Source: an uncultured Tolumonas sp. (GTDB taxonomy: Bacteria > Pseudomonadota > Gammaproteobacteria > Enterobacterales > Aeromonadaceae). From it: a DNA stretch of 64,000 nucleotides. Location of the stretch: contig NZ_OY782757.1 of the NCBI RefSeq assembly GCF_963678185.1, forward strand, positions 1-64,000. Direction: 5' to 3'. Below are positions 9,779-19,500 of the stretch, one piece after another. Both the position numbers and the translations under genes were made by a program. Numbering within the stretch: position 1 is the stretch's first letter; each line of letters begins with the position of its first letter. Under the pieces are notes generated by a model, which made no database searches, had not been told where the DNA came from, and saw only the letters and a program-made list of their open reading frames with translations.

Positions 9779-9972
9779 GGATTTCCTCTCTGCTTCATAT
9801 AGGTTCTGCCCGATTGTGACGATTGTTGCCCATGCTGGCAACTGCAATTAAGAATAATTCAATTTGTTGCAGTTTATCTTTCGAAAAGATGAACCTGTTT
9901 TTTATTAGAGATGTAAAATTAATATAAGAAGTGTATAAAAGCGGCAGTATCTTTATGAGGCTCAGGTGAACC

Positions 9973-10287
9973 ATGAAAAAATTAGTTTCTAGTTTGGTCG
10001 TTGCGTTATCACTGACCATATCGGGTTACTCTTGGGCAGATGGCTCTTTTCGTTGTGGTAATGCGCTGATCTCTGTTGGTGACCCATCCGCGATATTACT
10101 CATCAAATGTGGTCGGCCTTTAACTATCGACGATACCACTCGCGTAGTGGTCGATGAGTATGGTCATCGACAAATCATGCGAACAGGCGAGGTTTGGACT
10201 ATGTATATGGGGCATGATCACTTCATTCAGCTTGTGACGGTCGAACGTGGCGTGATCACAAATATTGTTGATGGGCCTCGAGGCTAG
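9973..10287 (+). CDS. DUF2845 family exported protein
   Basis: This is a 104-residue protein with an N-terminal signal peptide (basic MKK, hydrophobic stretch, cleavage probably after SWA at about residue 22). The mature part carries the DUF2845 pattern: FRCGNALISVGD, then IKCGRPLTID, then a conserved GEVWTM tract. Members are small periplasmic proteins of unknown function in proteobacteria. The two cysteines could form a disulphide. AGGTGAACC precedes the start. The stop codon overlaps the end of the convergent small gene by four bases. Confidence 0.85.
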   Translation: MKKLVSSLVVALSLTISGYSWADGSFRCGNALISVGDPSAILLIKCGRPLTIDDTTRVVVDEYGHRQIMRTGEVWTMYMGHDHFIQLVTVERGVITNIVDGPRG

Positions 10288-10505
10288 TTGGTGATCATTG
10301 TTTTTAATGAGCCCAGATTACGAATTTCTTTGTTGATCTGGGCTAGAACCTTTTTCCACCGCACATTGTCTACTTCGTCATAACAGGCTCGTCCAGCATC
10401 AAAGTGAAATGGGCCGGATTGCTCAATATAAAAAGTTCCCCGATAGTAGCTACGAATGTATCTTGCGATTTGCAGCGCCTGATGTTCACGGAAAGAACGT
10501 TTCAT
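10284..10505 (-). CDS. Small conserved-looking protein, function unknown
   Basis: This 73-residue basic protein starts MKRSFREHQALQIARYIRS. GGAG sits seven bases before the ATG at 10505, which supports this start over an in-frame position 13 codons upstream. There is no signal peptide or membrane segment. I do not recognise the family. The protein-like composition and a good ribosome-binding site argue that it is real. It overlaps the DUF2845 gene end to end by four bases. Confidence 0.6.
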   Translation of the reverse strand: MKRSFREHQALQIARYIRSYYRGTFYIEQSGPFHFDAGRACYDEVDNVRWKKVLAQINKEIRNLGSLKTMITN

Positions 10506-10747
10506 GAAATAACTCCAATAGGTTAGATACCCTAATGGTTTCATTTGCTTATTACTTTTTTGTTACATAAAAGTAATAAATTTATGAAGCGTAGTCGATC
10601 TTGGAAAGATGATTAAAAGTCGCGCTATTGCGGATTCGCGAGAGCCCGTTTATCTCGATTTTTTTCACCTTTTTCTTCCGTCAAGACTTTCGGATGAACA
10701 TCTTTCTGTCATAATGCGCCGCGTCTATCCACGGATGATTAATATTT

Positions 10748-12226
10748 ATGCTAGAAATGTTTAATGGGCTCAGCTTTGAACTGGGTCTGGGTTTAGCGTT
10801 GGCACTGACATTTGTTCTTGCCTATGAATTTATCAATGGTTTCCATGACACCGCAAATGCTGTGGCAACGGTTATTTATACCAAAGCAATGCCTCCTCAT
10901 ATGGCTGTGGTTGCATCGGGTATCTTTAACTGTGCTGGCGTATTGGCCGGCGGCTTGGGTGTGGCGTATGCCATTGTTCACTTGTTGCCTGTTGATTTGC
11001 TTCTAAATGTGGCATCTGCTCACGGTTTGGTGATGGTATTTGCATTACTGAGTTCAGCCATATTATGGAACTTGGGGACTTGGTATTTGGGTATTCCTGC
11101 TTCCAGTTCGCATACACTGATTGGTGCAATACTGGGTGTTGGTTTAGCAAATGCACTCATGACCGGCGTTGAAATTAGTAAAGGTATCAATATTCAAAAA
11201 GCCGTTGATATCATGTTATCGCTGATCATTTCTCCAATTGTCGGTTTAGTCATCGCCGGCGGCTTGCTGCTTTTGATGAAAAAGCGTTTCACCAGTTCCA
11301 AGATTCACAAAACCCCAGAAGAGCGTCAGACTTGGGATGGCAAAAAACGCCCTCCGTTCTGGACTCGTTTTACGCTGATTGCTTCAGCCATGGGTGTGAG
11401 TTTTGTGCACGGTTCCAATGATGGTCAGAAAGGTATTGGTCTGATCATGTTGGTTCTGATTGGTATCGTGCCGGGTCAGTTCGTATTGAATATGGAAAGC
11501 ACCAGTTATCAGATCGGCCGAACTAAAGATGCTGCAATCCATATGGGTGATTTCTATCAGCGTAATAGTGCTTATTTGAATCAGATGATTGATTTAAAGA
11601 AAGTGCCAAATGCTGATATGCCACAGGTATTTAAATGCGACTCTAAAGACTCAATGTCATCGATCGCAACTGTTGCCAATTTGCTAAATACAACTGAACA
11701 CTACAATCAATTGAGTGTTGAAAAACGCCGTGAAGTTCGTCGTCTGTTGTTATGTTTGGATGATACCGCTAAACAAGTCAGTAAATTGCCTGGTATTCCA
11801 GCGTCTGAAATTTCTGATTTGAACAAACTGCGTAAAGACCTGACGTTGACTACTGAATATGCGCCGATGTGGGTTATTTTTGCGGTAGCACTGGCTCTGG
11901 GTGGCGGCACAATGATTGGCTGGCGCCGTATTGTTCAGACCGTTGGTGAAAAAATTGGTCAGAAAGGCATGACATATTCTCAAGGTATGGCTGCACAGAT
12001 CACCGCTGCCGTAGCCATCGGGATCGCCAGCATGAGCGGTCTGCCAGTGTCCACTACGCATGTTTTATCATCAGCTGTAGCAGGGACTATGTTGGCTAAC
12101 CGTTCTGGTTTGCAATCAAGCACCGTAAAAAATATTGCGCTTGCTTGGATATTAACACTGCCAGTTACTATTGCATTGTCAGCCGGGCTGTTTTGGTTTG
12201 GAACTATTATCTTTGTTAATGGTTAA
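10748..12226 (+). CDS. pitA: Low-affinity inorganic phosphate transporter
   Basis: This is a 492-residue inner-membrane protein of the PiT family, aligning along its whole length with E. coli PitA (499 residues). It takes up phosphate, largely as metal-phosphate complexes, by proton symport. The two family signatures are both present: GFHDTANAVATVIYT near residue 31 and the second inverted copy SHGSNDGQKGIG-type (VSFVHGSNDGQKG) mid-protein. A long cytoplasmic loop (about 265-365) separates the two membrane halves. The C-terminal SGLPVSTTHVLSS motif matches PitA. It is a single gene followed by a strong terminator. I saw a lone CTGTCAT upstream but no full Pho box. Confidence 0.96.
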   Translation: MLEMFNGLSFELGLGLALALTFVLAYEFINGFHDTANAVATVIYTKAMPPHMAVVASGIFNCAGVLAGGLGVAYAIVHLLPVDLLLNVASAHGLVMVFALLSSAILWNLGTWYLGIPASSSHTLIGAILGVGLANALMTGVEISKGINIQKAVDIMLSLIISPIVGLVIAGGLLLLMKKRFTSSKIHKTPEERQTWDGKKRPPFWTRFTLIASAMGVSFVHGSNDGQKGIGLIMLVLIGIVPGQFVLNMESTSYQIGRTKDAAIHMGDFYQRNSAYLNQMIDLKKVPNADMPQVFKCDSKDSMSSIATVANLLNTTEHYNQLSVEKRREVRRLLLCLDDTAKQVSKLPGIPASEISDLNKLRKDLTLTTEYAPMWVIFAVALALGGGTMIGWRRIVQTVGEKIGQKGMTYSQGMAAQITAAVAIGIASMSGLPVSTTHVLSSAVAGTMLANRSGLQSSTVKNIALAWILTLPVTIALSAGLFWFGTIIFVNG

Positions 12227-12250
12227 AATCAGTATTTGATGTTTTAGCTA

Positions 12251-12276
12251 AAAGGCCAGCAATTGCTGGCCTTTTT
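12251..12276 (+). terminator. Terminator after pitA
   Basis: AAAGGCCAGC and GCTGGCCTTT form a 10-bp stem around AATT, followed by TT. It lies between pitA and the convergent acetyltransferase gene. Confidence 0.85.
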
Positions 12277-12767
12277 CATATTTGTTTGAGCATATAACAT
12301 GCGCCTGCACCATACTGCGTGTCATCAATGGCATAGTTCTGAGTTTCAAAACCGTGTCGTTGCCAGTAACCAACCGCTTGCTGGAGGGATACCAGTGACA
12401 ACTCCCGATAGCCTTGTTGCCTTGCCCACAGTTGAAGATATTTCAGCGTCTGCCCGCCAATTTGTTTTCCTGCATGCTGCGGAGCGATAGCAATATCATG
12501 GATATAGAGTAATTCTGATTGCTGAGGTTTGGGGTAAATTGTATGTAAACTAGCAGGCTGTCTATGCCATGGATGTGCTAAACAATAGCCTGTTACATTA
12601 TGTTGTTGATCAGTGATCACCAGACAAGTTTGCGGGCCAAGCACCATTTTTGATCGGAGCACCGTTTCTGTTTCGGGTGTTATATAAGGATAAACGGTAG
12701 CCTGTATGCTAAGAATAGAAGGCCAGTCAGTATCGTTAATAGCGCGGATAATCATAGAAAACATCAT
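12276..12767 (-). CDS. GNAT family N-acetyltransferase
   Basis: This 163-residue cytoplasmic enzyme has a single GNAT fold. The IHDIAIAPQHAGKQIGGQTLKYL segment is the acetyl-CoA binding region (motif A, the Q/RxxGxG/A loop reading Q-H-A-G-K-Q-I-G-G), and VSLQQAVGYWQRHGF is the usual C-terminal motif B. The substrate cannot be told from sequence. Three near-N-terminal methionines make the exact start uncertain, and none has a clear ribosome-binding site. It lies convergent to pitA and divergent from the Nudix gene. Confidence 0.85.
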   Translation of the reverse strand: MMFSMIIRAINDTDWPSILSIQATVYPYITPETETVLRSKMVLGPQTCLVITDQQHNVTGYCLAHPWHRQPASLHTIYPKPQQSELLYIHDIAIAPQHAGKQIGGQTLKYLQLWARQQGYRELSLVSLQQAVGYWQRHGFETQNYAIDDTQYGAGACYMLKQI

Positions 12768-12814
12768 TATTGAAAGCGTTAGTTTACAATGAATTGATAA
12801 AATAGGAGAACTGC

Positions 12815-13330
12815 ATGGCGGAAGAATGGGTAGATATTGTTGATACCAATAACAACGTTATTGATGCTGTTCCTCGTTCCGTGATGCGTCAGCAACGACT
12901 GCTGCATCGGGCTACCTATATTGTCATTGAGAATGCACAGGGTCAGTTGTATGTGCAAAGACGAACGGCCACAAAAGATTATTGCCCTTCAATGTTAGAT
13001 GCTTGCTGTGGCGGGGTTGTGTCTAAAGGCGAAGAGATCCAAGCATCAGCATATCGTGAATTAGCAGAAGAAATGGGTATTAGAAATGTTCCTCTGAAAT
13101 TTCATGGCTCATTTTTACATCAAGATAACGACTGCAATGTTTGGGGAGCGGTATTCAGTTGTCAGTACGATGGCGAGTTAGTCTTGCAACAAGAAGAAGT
13201 GGAATATGTGTTGTTGATGACTACGGATGAGATACAAACCAGAGCATCAGAATTTACCGCAGATTCTCTGGCCGCAATTCAAGTTTGGTTAACTGGAGCA
13301 GATAATCAGGGTCATGATAAGTTGCAATGA
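12815..13330 (+). CDS. yfcD: Nudix hydrolase, YfcD family
   Basis: This is a 171-residue Nudix hydrolase. The Nudix box is complete: GVVSKGEE, seven residues, then RELAEEMGI, giving the Mg2+-binding glutamates. The N-terminal VDIVDTNNNVIDAVPRSVMR and YVQRRTATKDYCPSMLDAC segments are typical of the YfcD/isopentenyl-diphosphate-isomerase-like branch. Members hydrolyse nucleoside-diphosphate-linked compounds, but the natural substrate is not established. TAGGAGAAC lies before the ATG. The histidine-kinase gene follows about 80 bases later on the same strand, so cotranscription is possible. Confidence 0.88.
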   Translation: MAEEWVDIVDTNNNVIDAVPRSVMRQQRLLHRATYIVIENAQGQLYVQRRTATKDYCPSMLDACCGGVVSKGEEIQASAYRELAEEMGIRNVPLKFHGSFLHQDNDCNVWGAVFSCQYDGELVLQQEEVEYVLLMTTDEIQTRASEFTADSLAAIQVWLTGADNQGHDKLQ

Positions 13331-13411
13331 CATTCTCAGTTGTCGCTATATTCAGGGAAATGGCGTTTAAAATACGTTAAGCTTTACAAGATAAGTTTGA
13401 TGGAGAGTGAT

Positions 13412-15964
13412 ATGCAGCGTTTCGCCGATGTGTCAGCCCAAAAATGGGTTTGGCGAGCAATGGTCCGAAGTGCATTAGTACCATTAGTATTGGTAGAAAC
13501 GGTACTTATTGCAGTCTACCTGATTAGCAATAACCTCATCCGAGAAGCAAATATTAACTATATTTATCAGCAAGCTGATAAAGAACTCCAGATATCAGCA
13601 CAGCGTGAGTCCGAAGTTATTCGGGAACAGTTATTGGCGATTTCTCGCCAAACGGAAATATATCGAACCGAAACGCAACGAGTTTTGTTGGATAAAAATA
13701 TTGCCATTCCAGACGCTGAAAAAGCTAATTACACTATATCACCACAAGGTGTTTTTTATTCTATCAAAGATACGGGTGGTGCGGCTTCTTTTTATTCCTC
13801 AGCAACACCATTAGCACAACAAGATCATGAAAAGGCATTACGGCTTTCACAGTTAGACTCTTTAATGAAAGGAATTAAAGAGAGTAATCCTTTAATTGCA
13901 GCAGCCTATTTTAATAGTTGGGATTCCTATAATCGAATTTATCCATGGTTTAATACCCTAGATCAATACCCGAAAGATATGGTGATTCCTGATTATAATT
14001 TTTATTATTTAGCCGATAAGAAAAATGACCCATTACGTACAGTAGTATGGACAGATGTTTACATCGATCCAGCAGGGAATGGTTGGATGGCATCTTGTAT
14101 CGCGCCTGTATATCGGCAAGATTTTCTAGAGGGTGTCGTCGGGCTTGATGTTACAGTCGGTTCTATTATTGAAAAAATTCAGCGTTTAGCTATACCCTGG
14201 GGTGGCTATGCTATTTTGGTGAATAGTAATGGTAATATTATGGCTTTGCCACCAGAAGGAGAAAAGGATTTTGGTTTGCGTGAGTTAACCAACCATAGTT
14301 ATCAAGAAGCGATAAAAAAAGAGATATTTAAGCCAGAGCAATTTAATCTTTTTTTGCGCAAAGATTCACAAAAGATAGTTTTCGATATAAAAAACAGTTT
14401 AAGTGGTAAGGGTTTTATTACCTTAAATGGCAATAATAAACTAATGGCATGGGAGTCGATACCTGAAACACGTTGGAAATTAATTACTATCGTAGATGAA
14501 AATAAGGTTTACAGTGAAACTCGAACTTTAGCACAACAATTTGCTCAAATAGGCTATTTAATGATAGGCGGTTTGGTTGTGTTTTATATCATCTTCATAT
14601 TTTTCATTTGGCTTAGTTCACGGCGGATGAGTAAAGCCATTTCTGATCCATTACTACACATGAAAGAGATGGTTGATCAGATTAGTCATGAGAAATACCA
14701 ACTGGATAAACCTGCATTTGCCATCGCTGAATTGCAGGAAACCGCGTTTGCGATCGTAGCCATGGGGCAAAAGCTGGATGAAATTACGTGTGATCTGCGA
14801 CGAGCAAAAGAAGATGCAGATGCAGCGAATAAAACTAAAAGTTTATTTTTATCAAGCATGAGTCATGAATTAAGAACGCCACTTAATGCAATTCTTGGTT
14901 TTGGGCAATTACTGCAAAAAGATAATAACAATTTATCATCAAGAGAGCGTCAGGAATATACTGATGAAATTATGACGGCAGGAGATCATTTACTCAAACT
15001 AATTGATGATGTATTAAATTTATCACGTATTGAAAACAATGGTGCATCATTGAATATAGAACCTGTCGATGCAATTAAAATTTGTTCTGAATGCAATGAA
15101 ATGCTTAGGGCTATTGTAGAAAAAGAGCAATTGTATTTATCAGCAGAACTGCCAGCATCTACAATTATGGTAATGGCCGATAGCACTCGTTTGCGTCAAG
15201 TAATCATTAATCTTATTTCTAATGCCATTAAATATAACCACCCTAATGGCAGTATAAAAATAACTGTAAACGTGAATAAAGACCAATTGCGAATTAGTGT
15301 TCATGATACGGGTAGTGGGATTCCTGAAGATAAACAGAAGGAATTATTTAAGCCATTTAATCGATTAGGTTATGAAACATCTGGAATCAAAGGAACTGGG
15401 ATAGGGCTTTCCATATCAAAACAGTTAATTGAATCTATGCATGGCAGGGTTGATTTTAGCAGTAAAATTAATGAAGGTTCGGTATTCTGGATTGAATTAC
15501 CGTTAGCTAATAACTCAGAGACCCAGTTACCTATTATCGATTTATCTACACATTTTGATGATGAGCCTGATGCCGACATAGTTGCTGAGATCCATCATTT
15601 GTTATGTATTGGCTGTGATCAATCATCAATTCGGCAATTAGCGCGATTATCAACAAAAAAACATCAATACGTTATATCTAGTACATTATCTGTTGAAGAG
15701 GGATTCAACACACTGTCGCAAGCAAAACCAGACATTATTTTACTGGATGCTAATATTGAGGACATGGATGCATATGAATTACTTTATCGTTTACGAAAAA
15801 ATGAAATAACAAGTCATACACCTGTTATTGCTATAACGGATGAAATTATGTCTGTGCTACAAAATGCCTCATCAGAATTATATTTTGATTATGTCCTGAT
15901 TAAACCAATTGATATTCAGCATACTTGGGCGGTAATTCACAAAATGCTAAATTACGCGCCATAA
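13412..15964 (+). CDS. Hybrid sensor histidine kinase with Cache domain
   Basis: This is an 850-residue membrane sensor. I chose the ATG at 13412 because GGAG sits six bases upstream; the frame is open upstream to 13340. One membrane helix near residues 17-40 and a second near 375-400 bracket a periplasmic dCache-like domain (YFNSWDSYNRIYPWF, VVWTDVYIDPAGNGW, VVGLDVTVGSI). A HAMP-like linker leads to a HisKA domain with His485 (SMSHELRTPLNA). The HATPase domain has N (NLISNAIKYNHPNG), G1 (DTGSGIPED) and G2 (GTGIGLSIS) boxes. The C-terminal receiver-like domain keeps Asp779 and Lys831 but has lost one of the paired acidic residues (LLCIGCDQSS). Cache sensors bind small molecules; the ligand is unknown. 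A stand-alone receiver gene follows. Confidence 0.93.
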   Translation: MQRFADVSAQKWVWRAMVRSALVPLVLVETVLIAVYLISNNLIREANINYIYQQADKELQISAQRESEVIREQLLAISRQTEIYRTETQRVLLDKNIAIPDAEKANYTISPQGVFYSIKDTGGAASFYSSATPLAQQDHEKALRLSQLDSLMKGIKESNPLIAAAYFNSWDSYNRIYPWFNTLDQYPKDMVIPDYNFYYLADKKNDPLRTVVWTDVYIDPAGNGWMASCIAPVYRQDFLEGVVGLDVTVGSIIEKIQRLAIPWGGYAILVNSNGNIMALPPEGEKDFGLRELTNHSYQEAIKKEIFKPEQFNLFLRKDSQKIVFDIKNSLSGKGFITLNGNNKLMAWESIPETRWKLITIVDENKVYSETRTLAQQFAQIGYLMIGGLVVFYIIFIFFIWLSSRRMSKAISDPLLHMKEMVDQISHEKYQLDKPAFAIAELQETAFAIVAMGQKLDEITCDLRRAKEDADAANKTKSLFLSSMSHELRTPLNAILGFGQLLQKDNNNLSSRERQEYTDEIMTAGDHLLKLIDDVLNLSRIENNGASLNIEPVDAIKICSECNEMLRAIVEKEQLYLSAELPASTIMVMADSTRLRQVIINLISNAIKYNHPNGSIKITVNVNKDQLRISVHDTGSGIPEDKQKELFKPFNRLGYETSGIKGTGIGLSISKQLIESMHGRVDFSSKINEGSVFWIELPLANNSETQLPIIDLSTHFDDEPDADIVAEIHHLLCIGCDQSSIRQLARLSTKKHQYVISSTLSVEEGFNTLSQAKPDIILLDANIEDMDAYELLYRLRKNEITSHTPVIAITDEIMSVLQNASSELYFDYVLIKPIDIQHTWAVIHKMLNYAP

Positions 15965-16023
15965 GTAAGCGTTAACTGATGTATTATTACGGTATGATTG
16001 GATGGAGTGCAGTTTGAGCCATT

Positions 16024-16440
16024 ATGACACCATATGAAGCAAAAGGAATAACTGGCCAGAACAGTTTGGAACACATTCTGGTTGTGGATGATATCCAAAC
16101 TAATTTGCGTTTAGCGAAAGCATTTTTAAATGGCGGCGGTTATCAGAATGTCTATCTTGAAAGTGATCCGTTTCGTGTTTCTGAATGGTTAAATAGTGTT
16201 GATATCAACTTGCTGATCCTTGATTTAAGCATGCCACAGAAAGATGGCATCAGCTTGTTTGTCGAGTTGCGAAATGAGTTTGGTGAGCGGTTACCGCCGG
16301 TTATTTTTCTCACTGCACTGCATGATGACAGCTGGCGTGATCAAGCGATGGAATTGGGTGCCAAAGCCTTCATTACTAAACCGTTTGATCAAACTAAGAT
16401 GCTGAGTTGTATCAGCGAAATACTGAATAGCGCCACTTAG
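16024..16440 (+). CDS. Single-domain response regulator
   Basis: This 138-residue protein is a lone receiver domain. All key residues are present: Asp22/Asp23 (VVDD), phosphoacceptor Asp67 (LILDLSMP), Thr97 (FLTA) and Lys119 (ITKPF). There is no output domain, so it probably passes phosphate or acts by protein contact, in the manner of CheY or Spo0F. It lies 59 bases after the hybrid kinase on the same strand and is likely its partner. A stop codon three codons upstream limits the start to this ATG. The nearest GGAG is 17 bases away, so translation may be weak. Confidence 0.9.
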   Translation: MTPYEAKGITGQNSLEHILVVDDIQTNLRLAKAFLNGGGYQNVYLESDPFRVSEWLNSVDINLLILDLSMPQKDGISLFVELRNEFGERLPPVIFLTALHDDSWRDQAMELGAKAFITKPFDQTKMLSCISEILNSAT

Positions 16441-16564
16441 AAAAACAAATCGCTAATATCAGCTTCTTCTATTTCTGGATCGGTTCTGACCTGTTAGCAT
16501 TCGCAGGAATAAAACCACGCAGTGCTTATCGGCCTGTCTGTGTTAACCGATCTGGAGTCACGTT

Positions 16565-19500
16565 TTGTCTGAAGCAATTCTTCGTTCGTTGCAAAGCCAA
16601 CTGTCTGAATGTTTACCTGTCGATAAAGCTCAGTTATTGCGCCGTTTACAAGGTGTGCAACGTTTGCCTGCTAATAAACAAACCTCGGTTTTAGCCCTCA
16701 TTGGCCAAGAGCTGGAAAAAGCCAGGCTACGGGCACAGTTGCGTCAGCAGAACGTACCAAAATTGCATTATCCTGACCTGCCTGTTACCGATAAACGGCA
16801 TGACATCGCAGAGGCGATCCGTAAACATCAAGTTGTGATTGTGGCTGGTGAAACAGGCTCAGGTAAGACAACGCAGCTGCCTAAAATTTGTATGGAAGCA
16901 GGACGTGGTGTTCAGGGGATGATTGGTCATACACAGCCCCGACGTTTAGCGGCTCGTACTGTTGCTGCGCGTATTGCGGAAGAGTTGCAGTGTGAACTGG
17001 GTTCTCATGTTGGTTATAAGGTTCGTTTTCACGATCAGGTGAATGAAAACTCTTACGTCAAATTAATGACCGACGGCATTTTGCTGGCAGAAATTCAAAG
17101 TGATCGCATGTTGATGCAATACGACACGCTGATCATCGACGAAGCACATGAACGTAGTCTGAACATCGATTTTATTCTTGGTTATCTCAAGCAATTACTG
17201 CCAAAGCGCCCCGATCTCAAACTGATCATTACGTCGGCCACTATCGATCCACAGCGTTTCTCTCGCCATTTTAGTAATGCGCCGGTGATTGAGGTTTCTG
17301 GGCGCACTTATCCGGTCGATGTTCGTTACCGCCCTTGGCAAGATGAGGAAGATAGCGATCCGTTGCAGGGGTTGTTTAATGCGGTAGATGAATTATGTAG
17401 CGAAGGTTTAGGCGATATTCTGATCTTTATGAACGGTGAACGTGAGATCAGAGATACTGCCGATGCATTGCGGAAGCGAAATCTGCGCGACACTGAGATT
17501 TTGCCGCTCTATTCCCGATTATCGAATACAGAGCAAAACCGCATTTTCTCACAGCATGCGGGGCGGCGTATTGTGTTAGCCACGAACGTGGCGGAAACAT
17601 CGCTGACGGTGCCAGGGATCCGTTATGTTATTGATCCGGGTACCGCGCGGATCAGCCGATATTCCTATAAAACCAAAGTGCAGCGCTTGCCGATTGAGGC
17701 AATTTCACAAGCCAGTGCCAACCAGCGCAAAGGGCGTTGTGGTCGTGTAGCTGCGGGTATCTGTATTCGTCTTTATTCGGAACAAGACTTTTTAGGTCGC
17801 CCTGAATTTACCGATCCAGAAATTCTGCGCACCAATCTGGCTTCTGTTATTTTGCAGATGCTCGCGCTGGGTCTGGGCGATATGAGCCGTTTCCCGTTTG
17901 TGGAAGCGCCTGATAGCCGCCACATCAAAGATGGTTTACGTTTGTTGGAAGAGCTGGGCGCTATTAATGGCTCGATTGATGGGCAGCATCCGCTGCGTCT
18001 GACGCCGCTGGGCCGTCAACTGGCGCGTGTTCCGTTAGATCCGCGTTTAGCGCGCATGGTTTTGGCCGCGCCGCAATTTGGTTGCCTTGAAGAGATCTTG
18101 ATCATTACCTCGGCGTTGAGTATTCAAGATCCACGCGAACGTCCGATGGATAAACAACAAGCATCGGACGAAAAACATCGTCGTTTTGAAGATAAAGATT
18201 CTGATTTTCAAGCCTACCTCAATCTGTGGAATTATGTGCAGGAACAGCAGCAGACGCTGAGTCAAAATCAGTTCCGTAAACAATGCCAGAAAGAGTTTCT
18301 CTCATATTTACGACTGCGCGAATGGCAAGACATTCATTATCAGGTGCGTCAGGCAACCCGTGAGTTGAGTTTGACAATCAATCAAGACGCTGCGCCAGAG
18401 CAGGCGATCCACAGTGCTATTCTGACTGGTTTGCTCAGTCATATTGGTATGAAAGACGGCGATAAGTCAGAATATATTGGTGCTCGTAATGCCCGTTTTA
18501 TGATTTTCCCCGGATCTGGTTTATTTAAGAAGCCGCCGAAATGGAGCATGGTCGCTGAGCTTACCGAGACATCGCGTTTATATGGTCGTACCGCAGCGCG
18601 TATTCAACCGGAATGGATCGAACCACTGGCTGGGCATCTGCTAAAACGTAGCTACAGCGATCCGCGTTGGTCGAAAAAAGCGGGGGCGGTATTAGCGTCA
18701 GAGAAGGTCACGCTGTATGGCGTCACCATCGTTGCTGATCGTGAAGTGCAATATGGTGATATCGATCCGGTAGTCAGTCGTGAACTGTTTATTCGACGCG
18801 CGTTAGTGGAAGGGGATTTTGAGACTCGTCATCGTTTCTTTGCCGAGAACCGTAAATTATTGGCGGAAGTTGAAGCGCTGGAAGCCAAATCGCGGCGCCG
18901 AGACATTCTCGTTGATGATGAGACCTTATTCCTGTTTTACGATGCGCATATCCCCGCTGATGTGGTTTCAGCTCGCCATTTTGACAGTTGGTGGAAAACA
19001 GCCAGTAAAGAGTCACCTGAACTGCTCAATTTCGAACGCGAAATGTTGCTGCAGGGTGACGCTTCACACATCAATGAGCATGATTACCCCAACCAGTGGG
19101 TGCAAGGCCGCCTTAAATTCCGCCTTTCTTACCAATTTGAACCGGGCGAAGAGGCGGATGGTGTCACGGTACATATTCCACTGCCATTATTGAATCAGGT
19201 GGAACCACTTGGTTTTGACTGGCTGATCCCTGGCATGCGGCATGAGTTGTTGGTTGCGCTTATCAAGTCATTGCCAAAACAATGGCGTAAGAATTTTGTG
19301 CCGGCACCTAATTATGCGGATGCACTGATAGCGTCGATTTCACCGGAACAAGGTCCGTTACTGGATGCAATTGAACGCCAGCTGAAGCGAATGAGCGGTT
19401 TGACTGTGCCGCGTGAATGCTGGGATTGGAATTCAATTGCCGATCACCTGAAAATGACGTTCCGAGTCATTGATGATAAACGTAAAAAAGTGGCAGAGAG

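Noticed and set aside
10700-10747. Pho box upstream of pitA
   Set aside because: A single CTGTCAT half-site is present, without the second direct repeat at the right spacing.
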